Positions 36,785-46,777 are shown, numbered from the stretch's first letter. The stretch: 64,000 nt of DNA from Chitinophaga sancti (GCF_034424315.1 NZ_CP139972.1:2976001-3040000), one strand, 5' to 3'. Translations and numbers: made by a program. The notes: generated from the letters alone by a model not told the origin.

Positions 36785-38281
36785 GTGGAACTGATAAGAA
36801 ATTTTTACGAAGGCTTTGTGTTCATTTATGGTTGCACCATGCTGTTCATGTATGCGTTGCTGGCTATGCTCTCCCTGAGAGGTATCCGGAAGTTCCAGCG
36901 TAAGAACAGCTATGTAGATTATACCAAGATGCTGCAGTCCCCGCTGGCACCGGGCATTTCTATCATTGCCCCTGCCTTCAATGAGGCCGTGACCATTATC
37001 CAGAACGTACGTTCCCTGCTCACGCTGAACTACCCCACCTTTGAGGTGATCATCGTGAACGATGGCAGTACTGATGATACTTTGCAGAAACTGATTGATG
37101 AGTTTGAGCTGGTGGAGATTGACTTTGCCTACAACGCGCGGATTAACTGCAAACCGGTTAAGCGCCTGTTCAAATCTACGAATACTGCTTACGATAAACT
37201 GGTTGTGATCGACAAGATCAATGGTAAGAGTAAGGCGGATGCTTCCAATGCGGGTATCAATGCTGCGGCTTACAACTACTTTCTGTGTACGGACGTGGAC
37301 TGTATCATTGAGAAAGATACCCTCATGCGCATGATCAAACCGTTCATGGATGAAGAGCATCATAAGATCAAAGAGATCGGGGAACCTTGTCCTGAATGTG
37401 GTTATGTACATGTGAAAGAAGATAGTATCCGTGTCATTGCAACCGGTGCTACGCTTCGTATTGCCAACAGTTGTGAGATTGACGAAGGGGTGATCACCCG
37501 TGTTCGTCCGCCGGAAAAGTGGCTGCCACGCTTCCAGGAAATGGAGTACCTGCGTGCATATGTACTGGGAAAGATGGGTTGGAGTGTAATCAACTGTGTG
37601 CCGAACGTATCTGGTGGTCTGGGTTTGTTCGACAAGGAAATTGCCATCAAGGCAGGTGGTTACGACAGTAAATCATTTGCGGAAGATATGGACATCGTGA
37701 CACGTATGTGTACTTACATGATGGACAATAAACTGAAGTATGCCATCCGGTACATTCCTACTACGCAGTGCTGGACAGAAGGTCCGCCTAATATGAAAGT
37801 ATTCAGCCGGCAGCGTACCCGCTGGGGACGTGGCCTGGCAGAGATTATTACGATACACAGAAAGATCATTTTCAATCCCCGTTACAAGCAACTGGGAATG
37901 GTGGTATTACCTTATAACCTGTTCTTCGAATTCCTGGCCCCCATCATCGAATTTACAGGGATCATTTATTATATCTACCTTATTATCACCAACCAGATCA
38001 ACTGGCAATTTGCACTGATCCTGCTGGCTTTCGTGTACTTCTATTCGGTGATGATCACGACGCTGGCAATATTGTGGGATCACATGACCTATCAATACTA
38101 TCGTACCTGGAGAGAGGTACTGGGGCTGGCACTCATGGCTTTTATAGAACCTTTCGTATACCATCCGCTCATCGTATTCTTTGCCCTGCGAGGTTATTTC
38201 AATTTCATAACGGGTAAGAAACACAGCTGGGGGAATATGCAGCGCCAGGGATTTGGTAAGAAAAAACCTGCAAACACCTAA
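36785..38281 (+). CDS. Processive GT2 membrane glycosyltransferase (synthase 2) with CxxC insert
   Basis: A 498-residue paralogue of the upstream protein with the same topology and motifs: IIVNDGSTDDTLQ, CTDVDCIIEKDTLM, SGGLGLFDKEIA, AEDMDIVTRMC and RQRTRWGRGLAEI. It begins with GTG at 36785; no ATG fits the conserved N-terminal helix. It differs from synthase 1 by an insertion of about 25 residues in the middle of the catalytic domain, containing the pair CPECGYVHV, which could bind a metal. The two synthases probably arose by tandem duplication and may work as a pair. The next gene starts one base after its stop. Confidence 0.9.
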   Translation: MELIRNFYEGFVFIYGCTMLFMYALLAMLSLRGIRKFQRKNSYVDYTKMLQSPLAPGISIIAPAFNEAVTIIQNVRSLLTLNYPTFEVIIVNDGSTDDTLQKLIDEFELVEIDFAYNARINCKPVKRLFKSTNTAYDKLVVIDKINGKSKADASNAGINAAAYNYFLCTDVDCIIEKDTLMRMIKPFMDEEHHKIKEIGEPCPECGYVHVKEDSIRVIATGATLRIANSCEIDEGVITRVRPPEKWLPRFQEMEYLRAYVLGKMGWSVINCVPNVSGGLGLFDKEIAIKAGGYDSKSFAEDMDIVTRMCTYMMDNKLKYAIRYIPTTQCWTEGPPNMKVFSRQRTRWGRGLAEIITIHRKIIFNPRYKQLGMVVLPYNLFFEFLAPIIEFTGIIYYIYLIITNQINWQFALILLAFVYFYSVMITTLAILWDHMTYQYYRTWREVLGLALMAFIEPFVYHPLIVFFALRGYFNFITGKKHSWGNMQRQGFGKKKPANT

Positions 38282-38282
38282 G

Positions 38283-41150
38283 ATGATGTCTTTTTTTAAA
38301 CATATATTATCAGTTACCCTGATATGCCTGTCCTTACAGGCAGAAGCACAGTTATTCAAGAAAGGCCCCGATGTGGATGACCTCTATAACGAGGCGGTGA
38401 AAGAAACCAAGGCGCGGCATTATGCAAAAGCTATTGAACTTTCAAAAGCAGCGCTGGCCAAACGGCCTGAATTTACAGACCAGGAATTATTGCTGGGCAG
38501 GCTTTACATGCTCACCGGTCAGACTAATGAAGCACGTAAGCATGTAAAAGCGGTGCTGGCCAAGGATCCGATGTACAGGGATGCCTACCTGTATGCCATT
38601 AATATAGAACTGGGAGCAAAGAAGTACGAGGAAGCCAATTGTTATGTAGATGAAGGATTATACCACTTTCCGGGTGACAGAGACCTGATGTTGAAAAAGT
38701 TGGGGATCATGGACGCCAGTGAAAACTTTTTCCAGGGGGGCATCTATGCAAATTCATTGTTAGAGAAATACCCGGGCGATACGGTTGTGAACCGTGCATA
38801 TACCGGTCACTATATGCTGGCAGGCCATTACTACCAGGTAAGAGGCAACCAGCTGCTGGCACAGCAGAACTATGAAAGAGCATTGCTGGTAGACCCTAAT
38901 AACCGGGAAGCAAAAGAAGCTATAACGAATATGTATATCCGCAGTGGTAGCTATACCAGTGCAATAGAACACATCAACGCGGAGCTGGCTGCAAATCCGG
39001 GGTCTTATGAGCTGATGATGCGGAAACTGGGATTACTGCAGGACACGCATGATTATGCCGCTGCATTGGCTTACCTGCAGGTGATACTGAAAAGGTTCCC
39101 GAACGATGGCAAAGCGCGTAATATGGAAACACCTCTGCGCATGGAAGCGGCTGCCTGGTATGCGAATACAGATCCTTACTTATTATATGAAGGGGTGCTG
39201 GCTAAGAATCCCGGCAACCGTGAGGCCCTCGACAAAGTAATTGGCCTGAGTATGTCTCGCGGTGCTTATCGCGAAGCACTGACATGGATTAACCGTGGCC
39301 TGAAGAATAACCCGAATGATCAGCGCCTGCTGGCCCTGAAAATGGATGTACTGGAAAGCGATAGGAAATTTACGGAAGCCGCGGCACTGGCAGAGAAACT
39401 GCGCCAGAACAACCCCGGCAACGCAGATCTGAAGAGCAGGTTTACGGCCCTGAAAATAGCCAGTGGACGGGATTACCTGGCACAGCAGCAATATGACCTG
39501 GCATTGTCAGAATTTTCCAAAGCACTCCAGGCTGATCCAAAGGATACCGCGGCACTGGAGATGACAGCCAATACCTACATTACGCAGAAAGATTATGTAC
39601 GTGCATTGCAGGTATTGGATAAGGCGCTTCAAAACTATCCTGACAATACCCGTTTCCTGATTAAGAAAAGCAGTGTACTGGCGGATATGGGGCAGTATGA
39701 TGAGGCGGCAGCGATTGCTTCACAACTGCTGGAACGTAGTCCGGGTGATGAGCGTTACCAGGCAAACCTCGTGGACCTGCGCCTGACAGCAGGCAGGATC
39801 CTGATGCAATCAGAAGAGTATGATATGGCTGCGGCTCAGTTCAGGGCTGTACTGGCGGAACAACCGAATAACCTGGATGCAATCAACTACCTGATCAATA
39901 TGGAAACGGCAGTGGGGCAAGCGGATAGTGCCTTGCAATATGCAGATCAGGGCTTGAAGTATTATCCTGATAATAAGGACCTGTTACTGAAGAAAGCAGG
40001 TGTATTGACTTCGCTGCATAGATATGCCGAATCAAATAATATTGCTTACCAGCTGATGCAGCGTTATCCGTTTACTGTGAAGTACCGGAACGCCTATACG
40101 GATGGTTTGCTGGCAGAAGGTACTACCTATCAGCGGAACAATCAGCCGGATAGTGCCCTGACTGTCTTTAAACAGGTACTGGCTGTGAACCGCCGTGATT
40201 CTATGGCTTTATTGTATAGCATTAACCTGCTGAATGGCAAACAGCAATACGATAGCGCACTGGTGTATGCGAATGAAGGGATCCGTTACTATCCCAATAA
40301 TGATGCTTTTATTCAGAAACGTGCGGTGACGCTGGAGAGCAGGAAGGAATATGTGTTGGCATCCGCAGCGGCAGATTCTGTGGTGGTATTGAAGAACACG
40401 CCTGCGAATGTGGACTATGCAGATTACCTGAAGAGCAAGACGCTGAAAAATCAGTTTGGCATGTACTACCTGAATACTAATTATGATTATGCTTCCACAA
40501 AATACAGTATTGCCACACTTGAATACCGGCATTATATTCCAAGAGGTTCCTGGGCTGCCCGCCTGAACTATGCAGGCCGTACACAAGGCACCGGTCTGAT
40601 GGGTGAAGCTGAAATTTATTATAACCATACACCTAAGATGTATTCTTATGGTTTGGTGAACTACTCTAATGGGATTGTGTTTCCACAGTTCAGAGTGGCT
40701 TATTCCCTGTTCAAAACCTTTAAGCATAATATTGAAGGGGAACTGGGTGTGCGTTACCTGAAGGCGGACAGTGTGAACAGTATTTCGGGCGTAGCTTCTG
40801 TGGCAAAAACATGGAAGGATTTCTGGGTGAATTTCAGGGCGTATTTTATCAGCGATTCGCCTAACTTCTATACTTCCTTTAACCTGACAAGCCGGTATTA
40901 CATGAACCATAGCCAGGATTATATCATGTTTGTAGCGGGATTGGGTACTTCACCGGATGATAGAAGCAGGCTGGTGCAGTTCCCAAAACTGGCGGGGTTA
41001 TTGACAAGAAGTGTAGGAGCCGGTTATTTGAAAACGTTTAAGTACAGGACTTCAGTCGGGGTATATGGAACCTGGATCAATCAGAAGATCAATGATACAG
41101 ACTACCAGAACCAGTATGATCTTTACATAACCTTACAACGTAAGTTTTAA
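38283..41150 (+). CDS. TPR-repeat protein with C-terminal YaiO-type outer-membrane beta-barrel
   Basis: A 955-residue exported protein. ATG at 38283 gives the signal MMSFFKHILSVTLICLSLQA with cleavage after AEA. Residues about 30-720 are tetratricopeptide repeats, roughly eighteen by eye, for example ALSEFSKALQADPKDTAAL. The last 230 residues are beta-rich with alternating aromatics, starting YSIATLEYRHYIPRGSWAA and ending in YDLYITLQRKF, as in YaiO-family outer-membrane barrels with a terminal Phe. This is the architecture of polysaccharide exporters such as PgaA/BcsC. It probably carries the product of the two GT2 synthases through the periplasm and outer membrane. Confidence 0.88.
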   Translation: MMSFFKHILSVTLICLSLQAEAQLFKKGPDVDDLYNEAVKETKARHYAKAIELSKAALAKRPEFTDQELLLGRLYMLTGQTNEARKHVKAVLAKDPMYRDAYLYAINIELGAKKYEEANCYVDEGLYHFPGDRDLMLKKLGIMDASENFFQGGIYANSLLEKYPGDTVVNRAYTGHYMLAGHYYQVRGNQLLAQQNYERALLVDPNNREAKEAITNMYIRSGSYTSAIEHINAELAANPGSYELMMRKLGLLQDTHDYAAALAYLQVILKRFPNDGKARNMETPLRMEAAAWYANTDPYLLYEGVLAKNPGNREALDKVIGLSMSRGAYREALTWINRGLKNNPNDQRLLALKMDVLESDRKFTEAAALAEKLRQNNPGNADLKSRFTALKIASGRDYLAQQQYDLALSEFSKALQADPKDTAALEMTANTYITQKDYVRALQVLDKALQNYPDNTRFLIKKSSVLADMGQYDEAAAIASQLLERSPGDERYQANLVDLRLTAGRILMQSEEYDMAAAQFRAVLAEQPNNLDAINYLINMETAVGQADSALQYADQGLKYYPDNKDLLLKKAGVLTSLHRYAESNNIAYQLMQRYPFTVKYRNAYTDGLLAEGTTYQRNNQPDSALTVFKQVLAVNRRDSMALLYSINLLNGKQQYDSALVYANEGIRYYPNNDAFIQKRAVTLESRKEYVLASAAADSVVVLKNTPANVDYADYLKSKTLKNQFGMYYLNTNYDYASTKYSIATLEYRHYIPRGSWAARLNYAGRTQGTGLMGEAEIYYNHTPKMYSYGLVNYSNGIVFPQFRVAYSLFKTFKHNIEGELGVRYLKADSVNSISGVASVAKTWKDFWVNFRAYFISDSPNFYTSFNLTSRYYMNHSQDYIMFVAGLGTSPDDRSRLVQFPKLAGLLTRSVGAGYLKTFKYRTSVGVYGTWINQKINDTDYQNQYDLYITLQRKF

Positions 41151-41158
41151 ATATACTG

Positions 41159-41188
41159 ACTCCCTCCCCAATACGGAGGGAGTTTTTC
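41159..41188 (+). terminator. Intrinsic terminator of the GT2/TPR operon
   Basis: Nine-pair perfect stem actccctcc / ggagggagt with a seven-base loop and a following T-run, starting 8 bases after the TPR gene stop. Confidence 0.85.
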
Positions 41189-41211
41189 TTTCAGTTTAAT
41201 TATAAATTTTC

Positions 41212-43425
41212 ATGTTCAGAATGATGCAGTCATTGTTATTCATATTAACCATGTTGTCATGTCAGTCTACGGTATCCCGGATAGATCTGAAGAAGCATGT
41301 GATTGTATTACCGGCAGAGGCAACGAAGAATGAATTGCATGCAGGATCGGTATTGCAGGACTATGTGCAAAGGATAGCCGGCGTAACATTGCCTGTGATT
41401 AAAGAGAACGGGTATCAGAAAAACCAGGCGGCGATCTTTGTAGGGAATACGGAGCATAGTGCTGCTTTGGGTAAGTTAAAAGGAGAAGGATTCCTGATCG
41501 CTGCTGATACGCGGGATGTGTATATCAAAGGAGGTAGTGGAAAGGGTGTGGTGTATGGCGTGTATACATTGATTGAGAAATACTTTGGTGCGCGTAAATA
41601 TGCGGAGGGGCCGGCATGGGTGCCTGGTACCAAAGAGCTGAGTGTGCCGCAGCACTTGATGGACAGGCAGGAGCCGCTACTGGTGTACCGTGAAACGTAT
41701 TACCCCGCAGCGTTTGACAATGAATACCTGGAATGGCATAAGTTACACCGGTTTGAGGATCTGTGGGGAGTATGGGGGCATTCGTTCTTTAAGATCGTGC
41801 CACCAAAAACTTATTTCTCCGCACATCCGGAATACTATGCGCTGGTGGATGGAAAGCGGCAGGCGACGCAGTTGTGCCTGAGCAATGAGGGTGTATTTAA
41901 TGTAACGGTTGATTACCTGCGTAAGGCGATTGCGGATAATCCTGATGCTTTGTACTGGTCTGTTGCGGCAGAAGATGGGGGCGGATTTTGCACCTGTGAT
42001 CTGTGTAGCAAAGTAAATAAGGAAGAAGGAAGTGCTTCGGGGAGTTTGATCCGTTTTATAAACCGGGTGGCTGCGAAGTTTCCTGATCAGCATTTTACCA
42101 CATTAGCTTATACCTATACAGCAAAGGCACCGCAGCAAACAAAGCCGGCATCGAATGTCTATATTATGCTAAGCAGTATTGATGCTTACAGGCAGGAACC
42201 TTTGAGTACAATTCCATCAGCAGCAGAGTTCAGGAAGAACCTGGAGAGCTGGGGCGCATTGACAGATCATCTCTTTGTGTGGGATTATACTACACAGTTT
42301 ACAAATTACCTGGCACCATTTCCTGATTATAACAATTTGCAGCCGAATTTACAATATATAACAGCGCATAAGGTGCAGGGGGTATTCTCACAGGGAAGTG
42401 GGGATACGTATGGTGATATGGGGCCTTATAATGCGTATCTGCAGGCTAAATTATTGTGGGATCCTGCAGCTGATGTAGCGGTGCTGACGAAGGACTTTTT
42501 TAAGGGGTATTACGGGAATGCGGGTACGGCGATGCTGGAGTATGTAAATGCGTTGGGGGAGAATAAGGCGCAATTGGATATTTATGGCAATCCGGTGGCG
42601 AGTGCAAAGAATTATTTATCACCTGCAGCTATTGATAAGTATTCTACCATTTTGGATAAAGCGGAGGCAGCGGCTTCCGGCGAGTATGTAAAAAGAGTGT
42701 ATAATGCGAGGTTAGGGCTGGAATATTGTGTATTACAGCAGTCAAGATTCTATGGAACAGATAAGTATGGATTTTTACAGCCATCGGGAGATGGGTTTGT
42801 GGTGAATCCACGCTGGCCGGAACGGGTGAAGAAATTTGTGGCACAATGTAAGGAGGCCGGTGTAAAGGAATTGTCAGAGGGTGGTGCATCCCCGGATGCG
42901 TATCAGCAGGAATGGGATACTATATTCTCGAAGAAGTGGGTGAATAGCCTGGCCTATAATGCGAAAGTGAGCCTGGTGAATCCACCGTCAGATGAATACC
43001 CCGCGAAGAGGGAAATAACCCTGACAGATGGATTGCTGGGAACGAAGGATTTTAGCATTAACTGGTTGTTTATTTATGGAAAGGACCTGGTGGCGACGAT
43101 TGATTTGGGTGCTGAAAAAACGGTCAATAAGGTGCAGGTAAATTTTTTGCATGATCCAAGGCATTATATTTTTACTCCTGCTATGATTACGGTGGAGACA
43201 TCAGCGGACGGGGTGAATTTTACAACTGCGGGTACGCAGCAAACGCCTTCCATTGCGGATGAGGATTATACAACGAGGATCAATACATTTCAGTTTTCGT
43301 TGCCAGCAGTGCGGGCGAGGTATGTGAGGGTGAGGGGGCAGTGTCAGGCTGCAGTGCCGGGGTGGCGGGGAGCACCACCAACGAAGCGGCCGTCGGTATG
43401 TGCTGATGAAGTATATGTATTTTAA
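41212..43425 (+). CDS. Secreted lipoprotein with DUF4838 and discoidin-type domain
   Basis: A 737-residue carbohydrate-associated lipoprotein. The signal ends in ILTMLSC, a lipobox. An alpha-glucuronidase-like N-terminal domain (about 25-125) contains KGGSGKGVVYGVYTLIEKYF. The central DUF4838 domain shows ALYWSVAAEDGGGFC, a CDLCSKVN cluster and LFVWDYTTQFTNYL, features of putative glycosidases distantly related to GH20/GH67. The C-terminal 150 residues form an F5/8-type beta-sandwich (DLVATIDLGAEKTVNKVQV, then PAVRARYVRVRG). The enzyme is probably at the cell surface; its substrate is unknown. The second half of the gene uses many G-ending codons unlike its first half. Confidence 0.85.
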   Translation: MFRMMQSLLFILTMLSCQSTVSRIDLKKHVIVLPAEATKNELHAGSVLQDYVQRIAGVTLPVIKENGYQKNQAAIFVGNTEHSAALGKLKGEGFLIAADTRDVYIKGGSGKGVVYGVYTLIEKYFGARKYAEGPAWVPGTKELSVPQHLMDRQEPLLVYRETYYPAAFDNEYLEWHKLHRFEDLWGVWGHSFFKIVPPKTYFSAHPEYYALVDGKRQATQLCLSNEGVFNVTVDYLRKAIADNPDALYWSVAAEDGGGFCTCDLCSKVNKEEGSASGSLIRFINRVAAKFPDQHFTTLAYTYTAKAPQQTKPASNVYIMLSSIDAYRQEPLSTIPSAAEFRKNLESWGALTDHLFVWDYTTQFTNYLAPFPDYNNLQPNLQYITAHKVQGVFSQGSGDTYGDMGPYNAYLQAKLLWDPAADVAVLTKDFFKGYYGNAGTAMLEYVNALGENKAQLDIYGNPVASAKNYLSPAAIDKYSTILDKAEAAASGEYVKRVYNARLGLEYCVLQQSRFYGTDKYGFLQPSGDGFVVNPRWPERVKKFVAQCKEAGVKELSEGGASPDAYQQEWDTIFSKKWVNSLAYNAKVSLVNPPSDEYPAKREITLTDGLLGTKDFSINWLFIYGKDLVATIDLGAEKTVNKVQVNFLHDPRHYIFTPAMITVETSADGVNFTTAGTQQTPSIADEDYTTRINTFQFSLPAVRARYVRVRGQCQAAVPGWRGAPPTKRPSVCADEVYVF

Positions 43426-43450
43426 AAAAGGGCCTTGGGGCCCTTTTTTT
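43424..43450. terminator. Bidirectional terminator between convergent genes
   Basis: Stem gggcc / ggccc with loop ttgg, flanked by an A-run and a T-run, between the DUF4838 gene and the convergent gene at 43449. It overlaps the last codon regions of both genes. Confidence 0.85.
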
Positions 43451-44093
43451 ATATCTTGAAGTGAACGTAATAATTACTTTCTAACTGTTCTATCACGGCT
43501 TCTGCTGTTTCAACGGCTGCCGCTGCATTCCGGCCGGTAATAATATTTTCGTCACTGACGACCTTTTCTCCTTTATAAAATATGGCACCTATTTCTTTTA
43601 ACCTTGTTTCCAGGGGAAAAGGTACTTCTCCTTTTTCTTCCTCGTTGGAGATAGCAGTTACGTTCCTTCCTGAGAGCAGGCTTATGCCGCTCTTATCTTT
43701 GGAACAACACAATCCTGCCACACCATGTGCGACAGCGGCAATGGGTTTGCGGATTTTGTTGAAGTCCTGCAGCAAGGCATTGAGTTCTTTATTATCTACA
43801 AGGTCCCACATGGCTCCCCTCCCACCAGCTATAAAGATGGAATCAAAATTCTCGGCACTCACTTCAGAAAGCTTCAGTGAATTTTCCAGCCAATAGATAG
43901 CGTCCTGATCGGCCAGTAACTGGTGATGTTGCTCTGCGGTTGGATCTAAGGTAACCCTGCCACCTTTCGGCGAAGCGACCTGAACGTCTGCACCGGCTTC
44001 GATAAATGCATAGTAAGGGGCTGCCAGTGTATCAAGCCATAGGCCTGTGTTACCTGGCTGATGGTGGGTGGTGGTTACTAACAATATCTTCAT
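43449..44093 (-). CDS. DJ-1/PfpI family type 1 glutamine amidotransferase-like protein
   Basis: A 214-residue protein of the DJ-1/PfpI superfamily. MKILLVTTTHHQPG opens the Rossmann-like fold; PYYAFIEAGADVQVASPKGG (about 31-50) carries the conserved Glu. NFDSIFIAGGRGAMWDL follows, and KPIAAVAHGVAGLCCSKDK is the nucleophile elbow. The usual Cys in AVCHGP is replaced here by Ala-His-Gly (AHGVAG), so the canonical nucleophile is missing from the elbow, with two Cys a few residues later. The ATG at 44093 gives the family N-terminus. Such proteins include glyoxalases and chaperones; activity is uncertain. Confidence 0.8.
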   Translation of the reverse strand: MKILLVTTTHHQPGNTGLWLDTLAAPYYAFIEAGADVQVASPKGGRVTLDPTAEQHHQLLADQDAIYWLENSLKLSEVSAENFDSIFIAGGRGAMWDLVDNKELNALLQDFNKIRKPIAAVAHGVAGLCCSKDKSGISLLSGRNVTAISNEEEKGEVPFPLETRLKEIGAIFYKGEKVVSDENIITGRNAAAAVETAEAVIEQLESNYYVHFKI

Positions 44094-44130
44094 AAGCATT
44101 TGTTTTTGAAGCAAATACTGCTGCAATAAT

Positions 44131-44159
44131 AATGCCCCGGAGGAGTACCCCGGGGCATT
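44131..44159 (-). terminator. Hairpin downstream of GH51 gene
   Basis: Ten-pair perfect stem aatgccccgg / ccggggcatt. On the minus strand it lies 59 bases after the GH51 stop and is followed by attattatt, so it could end that transcript. Confidence 0.6.
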
Positions 44160-44217
44160 AAATTGTTAAAGTACAGTAATTATTTATTTTACTTCAGGGT
44201 GACGTATGTAAGGAGAC

Positions 44218-45756
44218 TTACTTTAAGGTCACTACCACGATGGAAGTAGCAGGCAGTTCTACCACCAGGTCATTACCTTGTTTTTTAGCGCCATTGAAGG
44301 CAGCTGTTTTCACCTTGTTAGGGTTATCGAAGGTATTGATATCAGTGTATTTACCGGAAGTCAGCACCTGACCGCTAACGGTTTTCCATTGTACATCCTG
44401 CAGGTTCGCTGTTACTGTGATCTTTTTGGAAGGATCCAGGTTGACGAAGGAGATATGCACCGCGCCGGTAGAATCTTTGGAAGCGGAGGCATTTACAGCA
44501 GGGATGCTTTCATTGCCATTGGTGTAGGATGGGCTATTCAGCTGGATAGGCAGGTAAGCAGCATCCATGTGCACCTGGAACAGGTCAAATACATAGTAGG
44601 TAGGTGTGAGCAGCAGTTTTTCCTTATCGGTGAGGATCAGGGCCTGTAATACGTTTACAGTCTGGGCCAGGTTCGCCAGTCTTACACGGTCACTATGGTT
44701 ATTGAAGATATTGAGAGTAGAAGCAGCGATGAGGGCATCCCTGAGGCTGTTTTGCTGGTAGAGGAAACCTGGGTTAGTACCGGGTTCCACATCAGTCCAG
44801 ATACCCCACTCATCTACAGCGAGGGCTACGCTCTTTTTAGGATCGTATTTATCCATTACTGCGGAGTGTTTGGTCACGAGTGTGTCCATGAGCAGGCATT
44901 TCCGCATGGTGGTGAAGTATGTTTTTTCATCGAAGCTGGTGGCGGAGCCTTTATGACCCCAGTCGCCCGGCAGGGTGTAGTAGTGTAAAGACAGGCCCCA
45001 CATCATGTGCAGGGGAATATCTCTCATACACACTTCTGTCCAGCGGTAGTCGAAATCGCTGGCACCGCTGGCCATTCTTTTCAGTTTGGCGCCCGGATAA
45101 TCGCGGGCATAGGTAGCATAGCGACGGAACTGGCCGGCATAGAATTCGGGGGTCATGTTACCACCGCAGCCCCAGCTTTCGTTACCAACGCCCCAGAAGC
45201 CTACTTTCCAGGGAGCAGGGTGGCCGTTTTCAGCACGGAGCTTGCTCATAGGGCTGATGCCGTCGAAGTTGAAGTATTCAACCCATTTGGACATTTCTTC
45301 TACGGTACCGCTACCTACGTTTGCAGAGATGTAGGGCTCAGTGTGCAGTAGTTCGCAGAGGTCCATGAATTCGTGGGTACCAAAGGAGTTGTCTTCGGTT
45401 ACGCCGCCCCAGTTGGTATTGACCATTTTAGGGCGATCGGATCTTTTACCGATACCATCGCGCCAGTGGTATTCGTCTGCAAAGCAGCCGCCTGGCCAGC
45501 GGAGGTTCGGGATGTGGATCTTTTTAAGTGCATCAACAACATCGAGGCGGATGCGGTCTTTTTTAGGTACGTTCAGGGAGGAGTCTACCCAGAAACCACC
45601 ATAAATGCAGTGGCCGAGGTGCTCGGAGAAGTGACCGTAGATGTGGCGGCTGATCTGGTGATCTGATTTACCAGATACCGTCAGGCTGGCAGTAGTTTGT
45701 GCCTTTGCAACATGCATGATCATCAAAAGCACCAGGAAAGTGAGATTCTTTTTCAT
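44218..45756 (-). CDS. Secreted alpha-L-arabinofuranosidase, GH51
   Basis: A 512-residue glycosidase. The signal peptide is [20 protein letters not shown]. Family 51 landmarks follow: [19 protein letters not shown] segment ([20 protein letters not shown]), [39 protein letters not shown], and [12 protein letters not shown] with the acid/base Glu (about 190). The catalytic nucleophile Glu is in [10 protein letters not shown] (about 310). The C-terminal beta-sandwich ends in [13 protein letters not shown]. It removes arabinofuranosyl units from arabinan or arabinoxylan side chains. Exported, probably periplasmic. Divergent from the AraC pseudogene at 45796. Confidence 0.92.
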   Translation of the reverse strand: MKKNLTFLVLLMIMHVAKAQTTASLTVSGKSDHQISRHIYGHFSEHLGHCIYGGFWVDSSLNVPKKDRIRLDVVDALKKIHIPNLRWPGGCFADEYHWRDGIGKRSDRPKMVNTNWGGVTEDNSFGTHEFMDLCELLHTEPYISANVGSGTVEEMSKWVEYFNFDGISPMSKLRAENGHPAPWKVGFWGVGNESWGCGGNMTPEFYAGQFRRYATYARDYPGAKLKRMASGASDFDYRWTEVCMRDIPLHMMWGLSLHYYTLPGDWGHKGSATSFDEKTYFTTMRKCLLMDTLVTKHSAVMDKYDPKKSVALAVDEWGIWTDVEPGTNPGFLYQQNSLRDALIAASTLNIFNNHSDRVRLANLAQTVNVLQALILTDKEKLLLTPTYYVFDLFQVHMDAAYLPIQLNSPSYTNGNESIPAVNASASKDSTGAVHISFVNLDPSKKITVTANLQDVQWKTVSGQVLTSGKYTDINTFDNPNKVKTAAFNGAKKQGNDLVVELPATSIVVVTLK

Positions 45757-45795
45757 ATACAGTTTTCATTATCGTAATTGCGAAGACGTGGAACG

Positions 45796-46291
45796 ATGGC
45801 TAAGGTAGAAAAATTAATTGTCAATTGTACAACAATTTTTATTGCTTTATATAATTCTGAATACTCCGTTAAATATTTTTCAAAGGTGCAGGATGGGAAG
45901 AAGCGCTATGAGGATTCGGCGAATGCGGGAGGATGGAGTGGTGTACTGGAAAAGATTGGGGGCATTCGACTATTAGGCAGTGGTTGTTTGATGGCATTTT
46001 TGTGGAGCAGGTCCATTTATTTGATTAATAATGTGGGGATGCCACCGAGTATGTTAGGGATAGTGGGGATCAATGAATTTAAGTTAAATAAAGAAGTTTA
46101 GGAAGGAGTTTAATATGACGGTATTGGGATACCTGGCGAATTATCGTTTAGGCATGGCGAGAAGTTTTTTTGCTGATGGGAAGAAAGCGATCGGGGATAT
46201 TGTATATGAGCTGGGATGCCGGTCACCACAGCATTTCAGCGCGGCGTTCAGGAAGAAATTTGGGGTAGCGCCGGGCGGGTTGAAGAAATAA
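45796..46291 (+). pseudogene. AraC/PchR-type regulator, frameshifted remnant
   Basis: Two reading frames together spell a PchR-type AraC C-terminal domain. The first frame, ending at 46101, has GINEFKLNKEV. After a one-base shift near 46090-46100 the second continues KKFRKEFNMTVLGYLANYRL, then GDIVYELGCRSPQHFSAAFR and KKFGVAPGGLKK, stopping at 46291. Both helix-turn-helix units are recognisable, but the frame change and a poor N-terminal part (no clear sensor domain) make this a decayed gene. It is divergent from the arabinofuranosidase and may once have regulated it. Confidence 0.7.
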
Positions 46292-46391
46292 TATTTAGAA
46301 AAATTTGGTGAAATAAAAACAATTTGTACATTTGCAATCCCAATCGCAACCACAGTGAAGCGAAAACGGAAAAAGCTCTTAAAAAATACAA

Positions 46392-46464
<73 letters not shown>

Positions 46465-46471
46465 CAAAGGT

Positions 46472-46503
46472 AAAAGCCTGATAAGTGATCTTATCAGGCT
46501 TTT
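46472..46503 (+). terminator. Terminator of tRNA-Gly
   Basis: Fourteen-pair perfect stem aaaagcctgataag / cttatcaggctttt with loop tgat, 8 bases after the tRNA. A T-rich stretch follows. Confidence 0.85.
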
Positions 46504-46691
46504 GTGTTTTTAGGGTATTGGGAATCTTTATGCTTCCTGCCTTTGCATTTTATCCTATATGCCTGATGTACAATTGCTCTCCACAACTTTTGGTATTGAT
46601 CCTTTATCCTTCCCCTAAGAATTTGGCTTGATCTTTTTATTTGCGGCCTGCATTTTTCGTTATATTTCAGCCGGCCGCATGCTTAGGTCAC

Positions 46692-46732
46692 ACAAAAAAC
46701 CGCATTCGCCTATGACCAATGCGGTTTTTTGT
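46692..46732. terminator. Perfect hairpin, bidirectional terminator-like
   Basis: Fifteen-pair perfect stem acaaaaaaccgcatt / aatgcggttttttgt with an 11-base loop. The A/T tracts allow termination in either direction. No annotated plus-strand gene ends just before it, and 46504-46691 holds no open frame I can support. Confidence 0.65.
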
Positions 46733-46744
46733 TTTGTATAAACT

Positions 46745-46777
46745 AAAAAGCCTTCCGGTGATACCGAAAGGCTTTTT
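46745..46777 (-). terminator. Terminator of small membrane protein gene
   Basis: Stem aaaaagcctt / aaggcttttt with an internal ccggt / accg pairing; on the minus strand it lies 18 bases after the stop at 46795 and ends in five T. Confidence 0.75.
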
